The translations under genes and the position numbers were made by a program. This document shows positions 20,474 to 32,119 of a DNA stretch of 64,000 bases, piece by piece. How positions within the stretch are numbered: the stretch's first letter is position 1; every line of letters begins with the position of its first letter. The DNA is from Harmothoe impar (lineage: Eukaryota; Annelida; Polychaeta; Phyllodocida; Polynoidae): contig OX381715.1 in assembly GCA_947462335.1 (NCBI GenBank), positions 42,687,472-42,751,471 of the forward strand, written 5' to 3'. The notes beneath the pieces were generated by a model. It saw nothing but the letters and a program-made list of their open reading frames with translations, was not told where the DNA came from and did not search any database.

Positions 20474-22072
20474 TAGCAAACAAGTCTAAATTATATATGA
20501 AACATAGCCAGAATAATTCTCTGAGCCATTCCATACTAAGGTGATTTCTGCTCCTACCGGTATTTATATTGGCTAAGACTTGCATATTATCAGTTATAAT
20601 ATGAATGCGTGAGTCTCTGTACTTTTCACCCCATCTCTTCAAACCAACCAGCACTGGCCAAAGTTCATATACATTTATGTTATCCTTATGAACATCCAAA
20701 CGATCCAGTAGGGGTGGAAGAACTCCATGATTACATTTAGACGCTGGAAAAAATTCCTTGTTCCAAATACCATATAAGAAGTCTGTACCAGACCAAGCAC
20801 CAAAACCTTTAGTAGAGGTGTCAGACACTATAGGGTCATATGTTAGATCCTTAGGAATTAACGATTTACAATTAAAATGTCGACAGAACTGCTTCCACCA
20901 CAGCAAGTCTTTCCTGGTCTCTTCACATAGGAATATGGAACCTCTATCCTTAGCTCTAGCACACAAGTCAAAGAGGCGCCTACTAAAAGTTCTTCCACCC
21001 CTAACCACGGATGAGCAGAAACTCATGAGCCCACCAATGCTCTGCAATTGTTTTTTGGTAGCATGAGACCGACCAATACACTCTTCTAAGGCTCTGTTAA
21101 GTTTAAACAACTTCTCCTCAGGCAGGGCTAGCTCCATATTAACCGAATCTATTGTAATCCCCAAGAAGGTGGTAGTAGTACATGGAGAAGTGACTTTATT
21201 AAAGGCAACACTAAAACCCAAAAATTCCATTACCTCTATCATAAGGTCTCGTTGGCGAAGACATTCTAGCTCGGAGTCACAAATCATTAAAAAATCGTCA
21301 AGGTAATTAACCACCTTACCAACTCCATGAGCTCTACCCACCAATACAATGAATTCAGATATCTTGTCGAAAATATAAGGCGCACACCTTAGACCAAAGC
21401 CTGTTGTTTTCATAATTTTCATAACCCAAGCCAAAATTCCACCTGAATCCTTGAAAGGTACAGTGAGGAGCATATACATTCACCGTCCTATAGGCTGACT
21501 TCAATTCGATGACAGATGACAGCCTCTATCCAAAAGTGAGACTGCTGTGCTAACAGAATTATAAGTAAATGGTTTATAAGTCTGTTGCATAAAATTATTT
21601 ATAGCCTTATGTCCCGGCATGCTACAATCTGTGATAGGCCTAAGTTTTCCATTTGACTTTGAAACCCCTCCTAGAGCATGAACACATCCAGGTCTCATTA
21701 TTGTCTGAGTCACTAACCCTGCCTGGGTCTCTTATTGCACTAGGTCACACATTTCAGAGTAAAAATTATCCTCGAGAATTGAGTTATAAGTTTTACAAAA
21801 ATACTCGGTCTCACAATTATCATCAATAATTTTGAAACCGTTTACTACCCCCTGCCAAATAAATTTGGCCATTTCAGGGTCATGGGGCAGAACATTGCCC
21901 TGGCCATACAAAAATGGGCAAACCTACATGGCATAAGGTTTGTACTCCTGCCCCCAATTAAATGTATGCATTTACATGTACCAGCCAAAGAATTTTCATA
22001 CACACTAATTACAGGTGTATCAACACCACCTTCAATTTGAAATAACAAATTATTAGGTTCATTAGGTAGATT
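20474..22072 (-). pseudogene. second, truncated copy of the DIRS-order pol
   Basis: This segment matches 16858-18460 almost base for base, including the same frameshift and stop defects, so it derives from an already defective copy. It starts within RNase H and ends upstream of RT, with no recombinase or gag. On one side it joins the Gypsy accessory-ORF region (20473), forming a chimeric frame. On the other it joins the Gypsy RNase H (22073). It sits exactly where the Gypsy integrase would be. Confidence 0.75.
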
Positions 22073-22796
22073 ATCTCAAAGAGGAATGATCTGTTCTTAA
22101 CGTGAAATCTGACCCCCAAAGGAAATGCTTGAACTTTTTAGTATATACTATCACGGCCAACAATTTCCTTTTTGTGGTACAATAATTTCGCTGAGTCTTA
22201 CTCATAGTATTACTAGCAAAGGCAATGGGAACCTTCACTCCGCCTTGGACTTGGCTGAGGGCTGCCCCAATGCTCTCATTACTAGGATCCGTATCCAATA
22301 TGAAATGACCATCTGGTGTGGGATACTTCAACACCGGTGTCTCTACAAACAACTTTTTTATTGCTAAGAAAGCTGCGTCCTGTTCCTTCCCCCAAGGGAA
22401 CTCTTCCTTCCTATTTCCGGGAGTCCAGTGCGACAAACACTGAATCGGATAGGCTACCCGGGAATACCCCGGCAGGAAATCCCTATAATATGAGCAAAAT
22501 CCTAGAAAGGATCGCACATCTTTAGGACCCCTTGGTACTTCCCATTCAGTCACACTCCGGATCTCTTCCTGATCTGCCTTAACCCCCTTGGTGGAAATAA
22601 TCTGTCCCAGGTAGTTAATGTCCTTCTTAAACAGATTACATTTCTTTGGTTTCAATTTGAGACCGTTAGACATGATTCGGTTTAAGACTTCCTCCAGATT
22701 GCTAAGACAGCCCGCAAAGGTTTTTCCAAACACTATTACGTCATCTAAGTAAACCAGACATTTCCGCCATAATAAATCACTTAGCAGCGTCTCCAT
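22073..22796 (-). pseudogene. Gypsy copy 1: end of RT and RNase H
   Basis: This is the palm/thumb and RNase H part of a Ty3/Gypsy pol: the catalytic YLDD in CLVYLDDVIVFG, then LGQIISTKGV, VRSFLGFCSYYRDF, ILDTDPSNESIG, IAFASNTMSKTQRNYCTTKRK and DFTLRTDHSSLR. The frame stops at the junction with the DIRS segment, so RNase H is truncated and integrase is absent. The join to the upstream RT piece near 22796 has lost the FEYKVMPFGL-type motif expected there. Confidence 0.75.
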
Positions 22797-23725
22797 ATAT
22801 ATTCAAATAAACTGATATGACTAGAAAACGCAGTTTTCTCCATATCCTCAGGCTTCATGCCTACTTGCCAATAACCGGACTGTAGGTCCAGTGTACAAAA
22901 CCACTCATTTCCCCCTAGGGAATCAATCGTTTCATCTATCCTGGGGAGAGGATACGAGTTCTTCTTAGTCAACCCATTTAATTTCCGGTAATCAATACAG
23001 AACAGTATGCTACCATCCTTCTTTGTTACCATGCACACAGGTGAGGACCAAGGGCTCATGCTGGGAACAGTAACATTTTCCTTCAGCATTTTCGCAATTT
23101 CTTCCTCAGCCACAATCTTCTTCTTGAGGGGCAACCTTCTATAAAGGATCTTAAAAGCGGGGTTATCTCCGGTTTTAATTTCATGCAACACCTTATTAGT
23201 CCTCCCCAGGGGTTCCCCGGGGGCCGCAAAGGCTTGCCGACATCTCTTCAGCATAGCCCTCAGGGCTTCCTGATCATTCTCATCCATTATGGATGACCCT
23301 GTTAACAACTTAGTTAACTCCTCATGCAGTTCCTCCTCCCCTCCTTCTTCTAACCTCAGATCTTGCTGGCTACCGGTGACTGCCTCCGCAAGTATCACTT
23401 TCCCAACTTCAATGGGTGTCACTGTCCATCTGGAATTCCCTACTAGGGTATCCGCAGATTCCAATCCCTTCTGGGATAATAGAGCCATATCTGGTTCAAT
23501 TACCGCCAATCCCCTCTGGATTAGCCTCCCTGAACTGACTAACACGTCACAGGTCGTTCCCGGGGGAATCTTCACAGTCTGTGCCACACTAGCAACACTA
23601 CTTATAACTCTCAACTTACAGAGTATGGTCATATCGTATGGGTGTTCAATCTTCCCACTTTTCGGATTCAAAGTCGCACCCAAAAAGCGCCGCAAAATCC
23701 AACCCAAGGATACCATTATCTTCAA
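22781..23725 (-). pseudogene. Gypsy copy 1: N-terminal RT
   Basis: This frame holds the region between protease and RT (KIPPGTTCDVLVSSGRL) and then RT motifs PWSSPVCMVTKKDGS, FCIDYRKLNG, SYPLPRIDETIDSL and FCTLDLQSGYWQV. It ends at about 22790, where the element has lost a short piece before the YLDD block. Upstream, several frameshifts separate it from protease. Confidence 0.75.
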
Positions 23726-23836
23726 TCTCTGCTATGGTCGGGGCCCAAACAAATTCCTTCCCGGCCTAGGAGATTATCAGAAAAGTCCGCCCAAATGTCC
23801 TCATTCTGGTACCATCGGCAGTGCATGCGTTTACCC

Positions 23837-24324
23837 TCATTGTAAGGTTCTCACACATAAGCTGATGAATCTCCTAGAGATCATGGAGTGGCTAGCCCCA
23901 GTATCCATAAGAAACTCCCCAGTCTTTCCTTGTACAGAACAGGAAACGTACCACCTCTTCCCATCAGTTACTGAGGGATTCCTAGTAAACCGGTGAAGGT
24001 CACTATCAGTGCCCAGGTCAAATCCACATCCTTTCAGGTGTTCCAGACAAGGATGACCCGGGAGAAGCCTGGTTCCTCCAACCTTAACCAACTCTTTGGT
24101 TGTTGACTCCTCTAAACTGGCACTAGGTTTCCCATACGCGCACCCCTGGGCGCCTGTTGTACCAGCCTCCCCAGCCTCATGGTTTCCGGGATGTACAGTC
24201 CCATCTCCCTTCTTGCTGGACACATTCACTGCTAATGAATCTTCACCGCCAACGTCAGTGATAATCTGGCTTATTTCCTCAGGGGTTACCGTCCTGCCAT
24301 ACTCGGTAACCCCCTCTAATTTCC
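23837..24324 (-). pseudogene. Gypsy copy 1: aspartic protease
   Basis: In the frame reached by -1 shift from gag, a retroviral-type protease active site is seen (FLMDTGASHSMIS). It is preceded by a Gly/Glu/Ser-rich linker. The frame ends at 23837. Protease-like sequence continues in other frames to about 23700, so the gene carries at least two frameshifts. Confidence 0.65.
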
Positions 24325-24325
24325 C
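24316..24325 (-). promoter_or_regulatory. predicted -1 ribosomal frameshift site
   Basis: The last sense codons of gag read TTG GGA AAT TAG. They contain the heptamer G-GGA-AAT in the correct zero-frame register, and a -1 slip gives GGG AAA TTA GAG, which continues into the protease frame. This heptamer type (XXXYYYZ) directly at the gag stop is the classic gag-pol arrangement. I have not folded the downstream sequence for a stimulatory structure. Confidence 0.6.
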
Positions 24326-26223
24326 AAAACCTCACTTCTCAGAACAGGTTTCTCTGCTTTGCACTCGGATGCAAAGTGCCCCTTCACTTGACACCGGTAA
24401 CACTGAACAGTGTTACGATCGACCCTCGGGCGGCGTCGGGTTTCATTCTCAAACACTTCGTTCATGCGTTTTATCATGGACTCCATTAATGTATTTAACG
24501 GGCTTTCCGACGCATTTGTTTTATCCGGAGTGGTCTTCTCCGGGGTCTGGGTTTTCTGACTGGGATCAGTCTTAGACTCCCGAGTATCTGGTTTCCGGGG
24601 GGTTTCTGAATAGCCTTTGTTACTCGGAAGCTTCTCGGAAGCTGAGGATGAGCTAGCCTTCTGACGTCCTTTGAACTTCACGGCATCTACTCTCTCCTCC
24701 CCTTCAGATTCTTCCCCGGAAGAAACGTCTTCATCTAAGGAATGTTCAATTCCAGAGACGCGCTGACCCCTATTAGCAGGTATCATACCAGCCAATAATA
24801 TTTTCTTTTTGTCATGTTGATCAAACGCCATGAACACATCCGCTAGAGAAGACCCAGCTTCCCAAGCTCGACCACAGACTTTCGCGTGATCAGGATAACT
24901 CAACCCGCCAAAGAATCTTACAAATAGGGATTCTATATAATATTCAGCATCCCTCCTCCATTCCGGTCTAGCCTGCTGCAACAATCGCTGCAGTTCCAGT
25001 CCATATATCTTGGCAGATTCTTTAGGCTTCTGCGTTCTCCTCTGAAACAGAGTCCAGTGATCCACTGTCACCATTTTCCCGAAAGTATAACAAGCTAATA
25101 CTTCCAACTGGTCATATGTAGCTTCCGGCCCATAAGTGTCTCTCCATTCTTCTACCACTATTTTACCGGGGCCATCACTTAACCAGATCACAAATGCTCA
25201 CAAGGATTCATCCTTGCTCCAGCAATTGTATTTACAATCATCCAGAAGTGATTGATATTCTTCCTTCCAGGGACCTAGGCCCCTGTAAGGTTTAGTAACC
25301 CACGCGGTTCTCTTAGCTGCATAACTGGAATGCACTAATTGACCCGACATGCGTCTACTCCAGGCCAATAGGTCTGTACCGTCTTGACCTCGGCTCGAGT
25401 AATCCAACCCCAGATTGCCTATAGCAGGGTCCCGATTATGGAACCGGTGCTCAGCAGGGGTCGTTGTAACCCGTCGGTTCAAACCAACTCTTTTTATCGG
25501 TGCATCGTCAGAAGATTTATCTGAATCTGATTCATCAAAGCGTGGGCCTTGATAGCCGGTTAATCCTGCTGCACTTTTCGGCACAGTATGTGACCTTCCC
25601 TTGGTTCCCTGTTGGGACCCCCTATTCAAATCATCACCCCGTCTGTCCCTCGAGTCCTTATTGACTCCTGTATGAGGCGCAGCGGGCGGTGGTGGATATG
25701 AATAAGGTGTATCCGGGCAATACCTATAATTGCCCTTACTGTCATAATCTCCCGGTTTACCATAATGGGCCAGGTCATCCCCAGAAAAGGGGTTCAATGA
25801 GCCATAACTATGGTTCACAACCTCATCTCAAAATTTATTTTTATAATGTTGAGATACTTCTTCCTCCGCGGACATTTCCCTGTTAACCTGACCATTTCTG
25901 TCCTGGTTAACTGGTTCCCGTCCAAGAGAGCGCCCGGCAACATTCACTCTCCTCGACTCCTTCTCTCTGTTTCTATACACAGAGTCCTCCACATTCCTCA
26001 ACCCATTATTATTAACGAATGGATCAAACTGAGGTAATGCCTCCCCCTTGCTACCAGCAAGTGTGTTGCCAACAACAGTTTCCGGTAGGTCTACAGGAAT
26101 CTGTTCCTTCACAACCTCTACATCCTGCTGCTCCACCACCTTTGCCAATTCACTCTGCAGGAGAGTTTTCCTGGCTTCCAGGGAACAGACTGCTTCAACT
26201 TGAGCTTTCCGTCTCCTTTTCAA
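24316..26223 (-). pseudogene. Gypsy copy 1 gag, interrupted by two TGA codons
   Basis: Three open pieces (25828-26223, 25198-25818, 24316-25191) are in one frame, separated only by TGA codons at 25828-25830 and 25198-25200. The protein begins Lys/Arg/Glu-rich, then has a Pro/Tyr/Asp-rich stretch, a capsid-like helical part (TLFQRRTQKPKESAKIYGLE) and a C-terminal knuckle CYRCQVKGHFASEC. No ATG is visible between the upstream stop and 26223, so the start codon is lost or non-AUG. Both stops would be CGA before a C-to-T change. Confidence 0.7.
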
Positions 26224-26265
26224 CTCTTCCCGAACAATTAACTTGTTCTGCTACCTTTGCTGCTA

Positions 26266-26280
26266 CTGGTCACGGCACCA
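26266..26280 (-). other. Gypsy copy 1 primer-binding site
   Basis: One base inside the 5' LTR the minus strand reads TGGTGCCGTGACCAG. It starts TGG, as needed to pair with a tRNA CCA end. I do not assign the tRNA. Confidence 0.65.
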
Positions 26281-26281
26281 G

Positions 26282-26725
26282 TGTGGTGGTTCGTACGAGA
26301 ACGGCAGTTTCCAGGTGCGAGAATATCAGACTTTATTACAAAAGCAACTTTGGTTCCTCAACAAGGGAACGACCGGTGTGAAATCAATACACACAGGTAA
26401 TCAGGTTTCTCTATGGATATAGGAAACGGTCAGTTTAGTCTTAGTATACAACTATAGGACATAGTGAAGTCTATCATCAGTCGGGCCTGCACTGACTGCC
26501 TTCCAGGTAAACACACGGGTCTTATATAATCACCGGCTCTTAGGTCACGTGGCCAGGTGGGTGGGTCGGCAGCCCACCTGAGAGCGGCACACGGTAACCT
26601 GGAGAGGACCTGCGTCCTCTCCCGGGAACTGTGTGCGCTAGCTCCAGGTAGAGAAGCCGAGTAAACAGTAGACGTTACCCCGAAATACCGTGTACGAGAT
26701 TAATATGAAATATCATGCCCCTACA
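26282..26725 (-). repeat. Gypsy copy 1, 5' LTR
   Basis: This is a 444-bp LTR. In the minus sense it has TATATAAG near 26520-26529 and AATAAA at 26332-26337, so transcription would start in the LTR and read into gag. It ends at the CATT duplication. Confidence 0.85.
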
Positions 26726-26729
26726 CATT

Positions 26730-27879
26730 TAACAATTATGACTGCTCTCATGTCTGTTTCTGCTCGTTATACATATTCCACATCACTTTTATTTTTGTTT
26801 CTAGCACGGGTAGAATCTGAGAAAATGGAATTTGAAATGTTGGACATGGTCAGTTTCCTCCACTATACAATGTAGTGTGCCTGCTCTCTGAAAGTGTGAT
26901 TTGACACCTGGTCCCTGCATAGAGTCACTGTATGATGTGTCATGACAGTAAGGGATTTGATTTGAAATGTATTACATGTACATATGTAAGAACAGGAGGA
27001 CAAGTGCCTCATTGAAGGAAGGATTACATATAATATGGGCAAGATGCAAGGCACTGGAGGACTGTTGAGGACCTTGGAGGAGGGACAGGAGCACATGTTG
27101 GTGAGCATGAGAAATTATGGGAAACATTTGGAAGGGATAGGAGGTACAATGAAAGAGTGATTACTTGTCAGTGCTGCTTTGTTGGATGCCCTGGAGGGCA
27201 TACATATTGGGTAGGACACCCTGGAGGAGGGCTTGTGGAACACAGTGATTAGGCATAATAGGGCTTGTGCTTGACACCCTGGAGGATCTAGTCAATGTTG
27301 CATTCTAGCTAGTTATGCTAAACACCAGTACCTAGAGACTACAGTGAGGTCCTGATATGTCGGTATTTGATAAGTTGGTTGTCACACTTATCGGCCTCTT
27401 CTCAGGATGGTTTTGGTTATATACTAATTGTCATTGATATATCGTTTTTTATGCTTCCGGTATATATACTGATACTTACAATAGCAACCTCCTTAAATAC
27501 ACCTTGATAAGTAGTTGAGATTGTGTTAATGTATCAGAGTGAGTGAGGTGGGGGTTGGGGAATAATACCTGTCCCCTGCTTGTCTGCGTCCACAGGGTTT
27601 GCCCCCGGTTTTGTTCAGCACACACTGAGGGCTCCCTCCACCTTGAAGTTCAACGGCTTCAATCTCTATCATTCTCACGCTCACTCTCAACTGCGCCCAA
27701 TATGACCCTGCCACTGATTAACACAAACAAACGGAATTGATGTTTCTTGGTGGTGGTCCTGGTGGTCGTGGGGGGTGGGGGGGGGGGGCAGGCCGCACAA
27801 AGGAGGTGTGGAATTATTGATTAAGAAATCTAGAAATGTAGGCTATGTGAATTAGAATGGACGGAAAGTCTCTTCCCAT
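26730..27879. other. intergenic sequence
   Basis: No gene is supported. ACACCCTGGAGGA-like motifs recur loosely at 27190-27295. A G-run lies at 27768-27789. Short frames on both strands lack recognisable domains. Confidence 0.3.
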
Positions 27880-28111
27880 CTTATCAGCAGTTATCAGTGC
27901 TTCTCGCAGTAACCAGCACTTGCTGTTAGTTTTCGCTTCATCAAAAGCTCCCCTGGCGACGGAATGACATTGTCTATGGGGGTTGCTCTGATGTTTAAGA
28001 GAACCTTTTGGATGTTTTGTCCTGACTTCATTGCTTTCTTTAGTATTGGCTTAATCCATTTAATCTGTCACTCTATAAATCCATTGGATTGTGGGAATTC
28101 AGGCGAGGATG

Positions 28112-29830
28112 TTACATGCTGGATCTCTCTCTGCAGGTTTTCTGGGGTCCATTGTCAGATCTGATGGTGTTAGGCTTCCCAAGCACACTGCATATACCTT
28201 CTACGTAGCTTGCTACGGAGGCGGAGGTTGCTGAGGAAAGTTCCTTCACAAATGGAAATTTCGAATAATAGTCAGACACAATGATAAACATCTTGCCTTT
28301 TATCTCGAACAGATCAGTACCTATTACCTTCCAGGGTCCATCAGGAACCTCTGTGGGTAACATTGGTTCTTTCGTGTTTGCTTCCTGGAACTCCTGGCAA
28401 AGTGGGCAGGTCTTGATCATTTTGCTGATATCATCGTTTATCCAAGGCCAGTAGATGGTTTCTCTTGCTAACAATCGTGTTTTCTCGATACCCTGGTGTC
28501 CTACGTGTAGTTGCTTCAGTAGCTCAGGCTGCATCGATGGTGGTATTACAACCTGCTTTCCCTTGAAGATCACACCATCCTCTATTCCTAGCGTGTCACG
28601 GAAGCTCCAGTAAGGCCGCAGGTCAGTAGGAAGCTCTTTGATGCTTTCCGGCCATCCAGTATAGATGACTTCTGCGAGTGCGTTCAACACTGGACACTCC
28701 CTGGTCTTGGTTCTCAGGTGGTGTTGTTTCTCGGGACTGAAGTGTATCAGATCAAGGGTGATATCATCGACTCTGACATCAAGCGTGACATTTCCTGTAT
28801 CTTTTGGGTTAGGCAACCGGGAAAGTGTATCAGAAATGACCATTTGACTCCCTGGACGGTACAAAACACTGTAGTCGTAACCTTGTATCTTCAGTAACAT
28901 ACGCTGCAGTCGTGGCGGGGCGGATGAGAGTGCTTTACGCGCAATCATCTCTAACGGCTTGTGATCGCTCACTACTGTAAATGATCTGCCGTAAAGGTAT
29001 GATGTGAATCGTTCAACCCCATAGACAACAGCAAGCATTTCTCTCTCTATGTTGCTGTAGTTGCTCTGTGTTGTGGTAAGTGTCTTGGATGCGAAGGCAA
29101 TTGGTTTTCCTTCCTGTACTAGACATGCACCCAATCCCTTCATCGACGCATCAACTTCTATGCTGATGGGCTTGGTAACATCGTAGAAAGCGATGATACG
29201 GGATGTCATGACTTCTTTCAGCTTCTTGACTGCGATCGTATGAGTTTCTTCCCAAATGAAGACAGAGTCCTTCTTCAACAGACCTCTCAGCGGAGCGGCA
29301 AGTGAGCTGAGGTTGGGAATGAATGTCCCAAGGTATGTCAGTAGCCCTAAGAATCGTTGTAGGTCTTCCGGATTCTTTGGTTCTGGCATTTCATTGATAG
29401 CTTGTACCTTGGCTGGATCTGGTGATATCCCTTCTGCACTGTACGTATTGCCAAAGAAGGATATTGAGCTGGCCTTAATGGTACACTTTTGGGAGTTGAA
29501 GACCAGTCCATACTCTTTTGCAGCATCCATCAATGCAATCAGATGCTTGTCGTGTTCCTCTTCGGTACGACCGAACACGCAAATGTCGTCAGCTATGCCC
29601 ACACACCCATCGAGATTCTCTAGAAACTCGTCCATCCGCTGTTGGAAGATATCTTGGCTTATGTTCAGGCCAAAAGGCAATCTCCTGAAACAGTATTCTG
29701 CCGCAGTTCCCACAGGGCTTTCGTTTCCCTTTTCCATCATGATTCTGAACGTAGTCGATTTTCGGAACTTCCTTACGGGAACGTCGTTTAAGGGATTCCA
29801 GTCGGAGAGAGCCTTTGGTTGCAGCTTCAT
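28112..29830 (-). pseudogene. Gypsy-2 pol: partial RT, RNase H, integrase
   Basis: The 572-codon frame begins within RT (FRRLPFGLNISQDIFQ) and has IADD where YVDD is usual. It continues through FLGLLTYLGTFIPNL, RNase H (ISIEVDASMKGLGA, EREMLAVVYG, VVSDHKPLEM, DTLSRL) and the integrase zinc finger (HxxxH in HVGHQGIEKTR, CxxC in CPLCQ). Two of the three catalytic residues follow in GTDLFEIKG and RSDNGPQ. After a frameshift at about 28135 the rest of the integrase, with its Glu in GFIE, can be followed to about 27890 across a stop. RT is too short to work. Confidence 0.75.
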
Positions 29831-30328
29831 GCTGTCGACCCTCCTTCAAGACTTCTTCGAGCGTCAAATCCTTACCCTTGTCAAGCAGGCTTCGACGGAA
29901 AAGCTCTATTGGCGTAGAAGCTATCACTAACTCGATGACGCATTCTTGAAGCTCGGCATCGGTAAACTCGCATTGTAACGCCTGGGTACGCGCTCGCGAT
30001 ACGAACTCGTCTAGGGACTCGTTTTCGTCTTGTTCATACTCAAACATCAAATCAAGGCGGTGTACTCGGAAATGTACAGAGATATTGAGTTGGTCTTCAA
30101 AAAAACTCCAGATCTTGTCCGGATCTTTTAAGTGTTCTGCGCTCAGCCCTGAGGCATTTAGCCGGCGCAAACCCTCATCCCCCAAACCTATCTTGATTTA
30201 CGAGCTATTTTGACCTTTTCGGTAACCTTGTTGTCCTCAATTACTAAGGACATACGTTGCTTGAATAGCTTGAACACCTCAGGTCTATTGGGGATGTCCC
30301 AGTTCATGGTAGGGTATTTGGCAGCCAT
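29589..30328 (-). pseudogene. Gypsy-2 gag, frameshifted and fused to RT remnant
   Basis: Gag starts at ATG 30328 (MAAKYPTMNWDIPNRPEVF). It shifts frame near 30190 and continues through a capsid-like DPDKIWSFFEDQL...DEFVSRARTQALQCEF to a partial knuckle CGNCG. After that a deletion joins it to RT. The last residues of the frame at 29589 read RT sequence out of frame. Confidence 0.65.
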
Positions 30329-30351
30329 ATTGTTGGAATTGGAATTTCGTG

Positions 30352-30540
30352 ACAACAATTGTCTTTTTTTTCACAGTGTAGGTAATGGAAGTGAAATTTG
30401 TGACAACAGTTTTTTTCACAGTGTAGGTAGTGACAACAGTTTTTTTTCACAGTGTAGGTAGTGGAAATGAATTTTTGTGACAACTGTTTTTTTCACAGTG
30501 TAGGTAGTGACAACAGTTCTTTTTTTACAGTGTAGGTATT
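30352..30540. repeat. minisatellite
   Basis: Five copies of TTTTTTTCACAGTGTAGGTA alternate with GTGACAACAG and GTGGAAATGAA spacers, giving a compound ~29/58-bp array. It lies directly upstream, in the minus sense, of the Gypsy-2 gag start. Confidence 0.7.
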
Positions 30541-30544
30541 ACTA

Positions 30545-32090
30545 TACTATGGCTGTATAGTTATAGGCAGTCACTGTAGTCAATATACAGGTAGTAGTAT
30601 ATAGACTATAGACAGTCACAAAAGTCAAATACACAGGTAGTAGTGCATGGACTATAATCACTTTCCTCCAACTTGTAGATCTATCTAACACATGGTATCG
30701 GTATAGGCACTGTCAACTGTAAATGGTTCTTCCTCCTGGTGTGGTACCATTGGCATTGTAGAAGAAGATTTCCTACTCACAGTTTTTGGTGTAACCTGAT
30801 GTTGGTGTTGCTCAAAACATACATCAATTCATCATTTACTTTACCACTGCCACCATGTAATGATAATGTAACCATTTAAGTAGTTGGTAAGGCAGATGTT
30901 GATAGATTTATTCCTGAGATGACTGGCATGTTTACATCTTCAAATATGGCTCCATAATGGCTGATCCCCAAGTTCCCCAGTCCACCACCAGGTGGAGTCA
31001 AAGGCTATATTATTAGTTCCTGTTTATACCATTTGGTGGGGTGGCTATCACTGGATATCACTACACCTCCCACCTCAGTCCCACATCTTTCCCAAGTTAG
31101 CACATTGGAACCAATTAGGGTTTGAATTTGATAATGTTTGTTTGTCTATAAAAGCCCCGCCTTCCCTATAAAGGCCCAGAGTAACAGTCCTCCCTTTAGA
31201 AGGGCCCACGCCTAACCTCACTACCCCGCCTGCCATGGCTACCCCCCCCCCCTTCACACACACAAACCTCAAAACCAGCCCCCCACCTAACTGCTCTGAC
31301 AAATCAGTCGATCCGCTAGATCGGCCGATTTTGTTAAGAACGGACCCGACCAATTCACCGAGACTCCACTGTATGTACAAGGGTAGTCAGACACCACAAA
31401 ATTACTATGCCACACCGCCCTAACACGCCTCACTCTACAATCCTAGAATTCAGGTATGTAACACAAAACATATATATGATAACCCCAGTTATAAAGCCTT
31501 CCTAAGCCATTACATAATTAATTACTTATTTGCTATGTTTGAGATACACATTCATTAAAAATGTAATATAGGAAAGAAAGCTAATCTTGGTCGGGCCAAC
31601 TATCCCTTCTTCTTGGCCGGCATTTTCCTGGCTTTCAAATGAGTCATATATAATCATTGAAATCCCGAAATCAGGCTTACAGGGGGTCCCACTTTGAGGA
31701 GGTCTCCCACCCCTCTGGGAACCGCCAGCTGTACAAAATCCCGCACCCTTGCAAACTATGCCGCCACCTAGTAGCTCACAATGTCCCTATTAATAATATG
31801 TACACACGTCTTGGTGTAGACAATTATTTCTGAGCGTGCGTTAGCCTGAAATATACGCACGCCAAATATCTACTTTCCGCATGCAAAATGCCAGAATCGT
31901 GGGATAAACTGTGATATAATCTAAATCAAGTATTCAATGGTATATCATGGTATTCACCATAGGCTTTTTTCAGCTGGGCTCTGGATGGGTTTTAGCTTTG
32001 ATGTGCTATCGGTATGTGTACAGGTACATGGTAAATACTACGGTGATACATAACTGTGGTATAGAGTGTCTGTCACTCATGGATCCTGGT
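30545..32090. other. intergenic sequence
   Basis: No supported gene. CA/C-rich low-complexity sequence lies near 31190-31270. Short frames are unremarkable. Confidence 0.3.
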
Positions 32091-32119
32091 CATGCTATAG
32101 CCAACCGACTCCTCCTGAG

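Larger units (their letters stand above)
8742..26725 (-). mobile_element. Ty3/Gypsy-type LTR retrotransposon, copy 1, split by nested elements
   Basis: Same-family LTRs at 8742-9198 and 26282-26725 (TGTGGTGG...CCCCTACA on the plus strand) are bounded by a shared 4-bp duplication, CATT (8738-8741 and 26726-26729). Everything between therefore belongs to one insertion plus later arrivals. In the minus orientation the order is 5' LTR, primer-binding site, gag, protease, RT, RNase H, a foreign DIRS segment in place of integrase, a helical accessory ORF, a long 3' non-coding part, polypurine tract and 3' LTR. A second copy at 50147-57546 confirms which parts are native. The pol frames are broken, so the element is defective. 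Confidence 0.85.
27880..30328 (-). mobile_element. decayed Ty3/Gypsy element of a second lineage
   Basis: In the minus sense this runs gag (from an ATG at 30328) directly into the middle of RT, then RNase H and integrase, ending near 27880 without a recognisable LTR. Protease and the first part of RT have been deleted, and frames are broken. Sequence motifs differ from the Gypsy at 8742-26725, so it is a separate family. No LTRs were found on either side. Confidence 0.7.

Noticed and set aside
20313..21479. A complete 388-residue RT gene
   Set aside because: Its last ~56 codons come from unrelated Gypsy sequence beyond the junction at 20473/20474, and upstream RT motifs are frameshifted.
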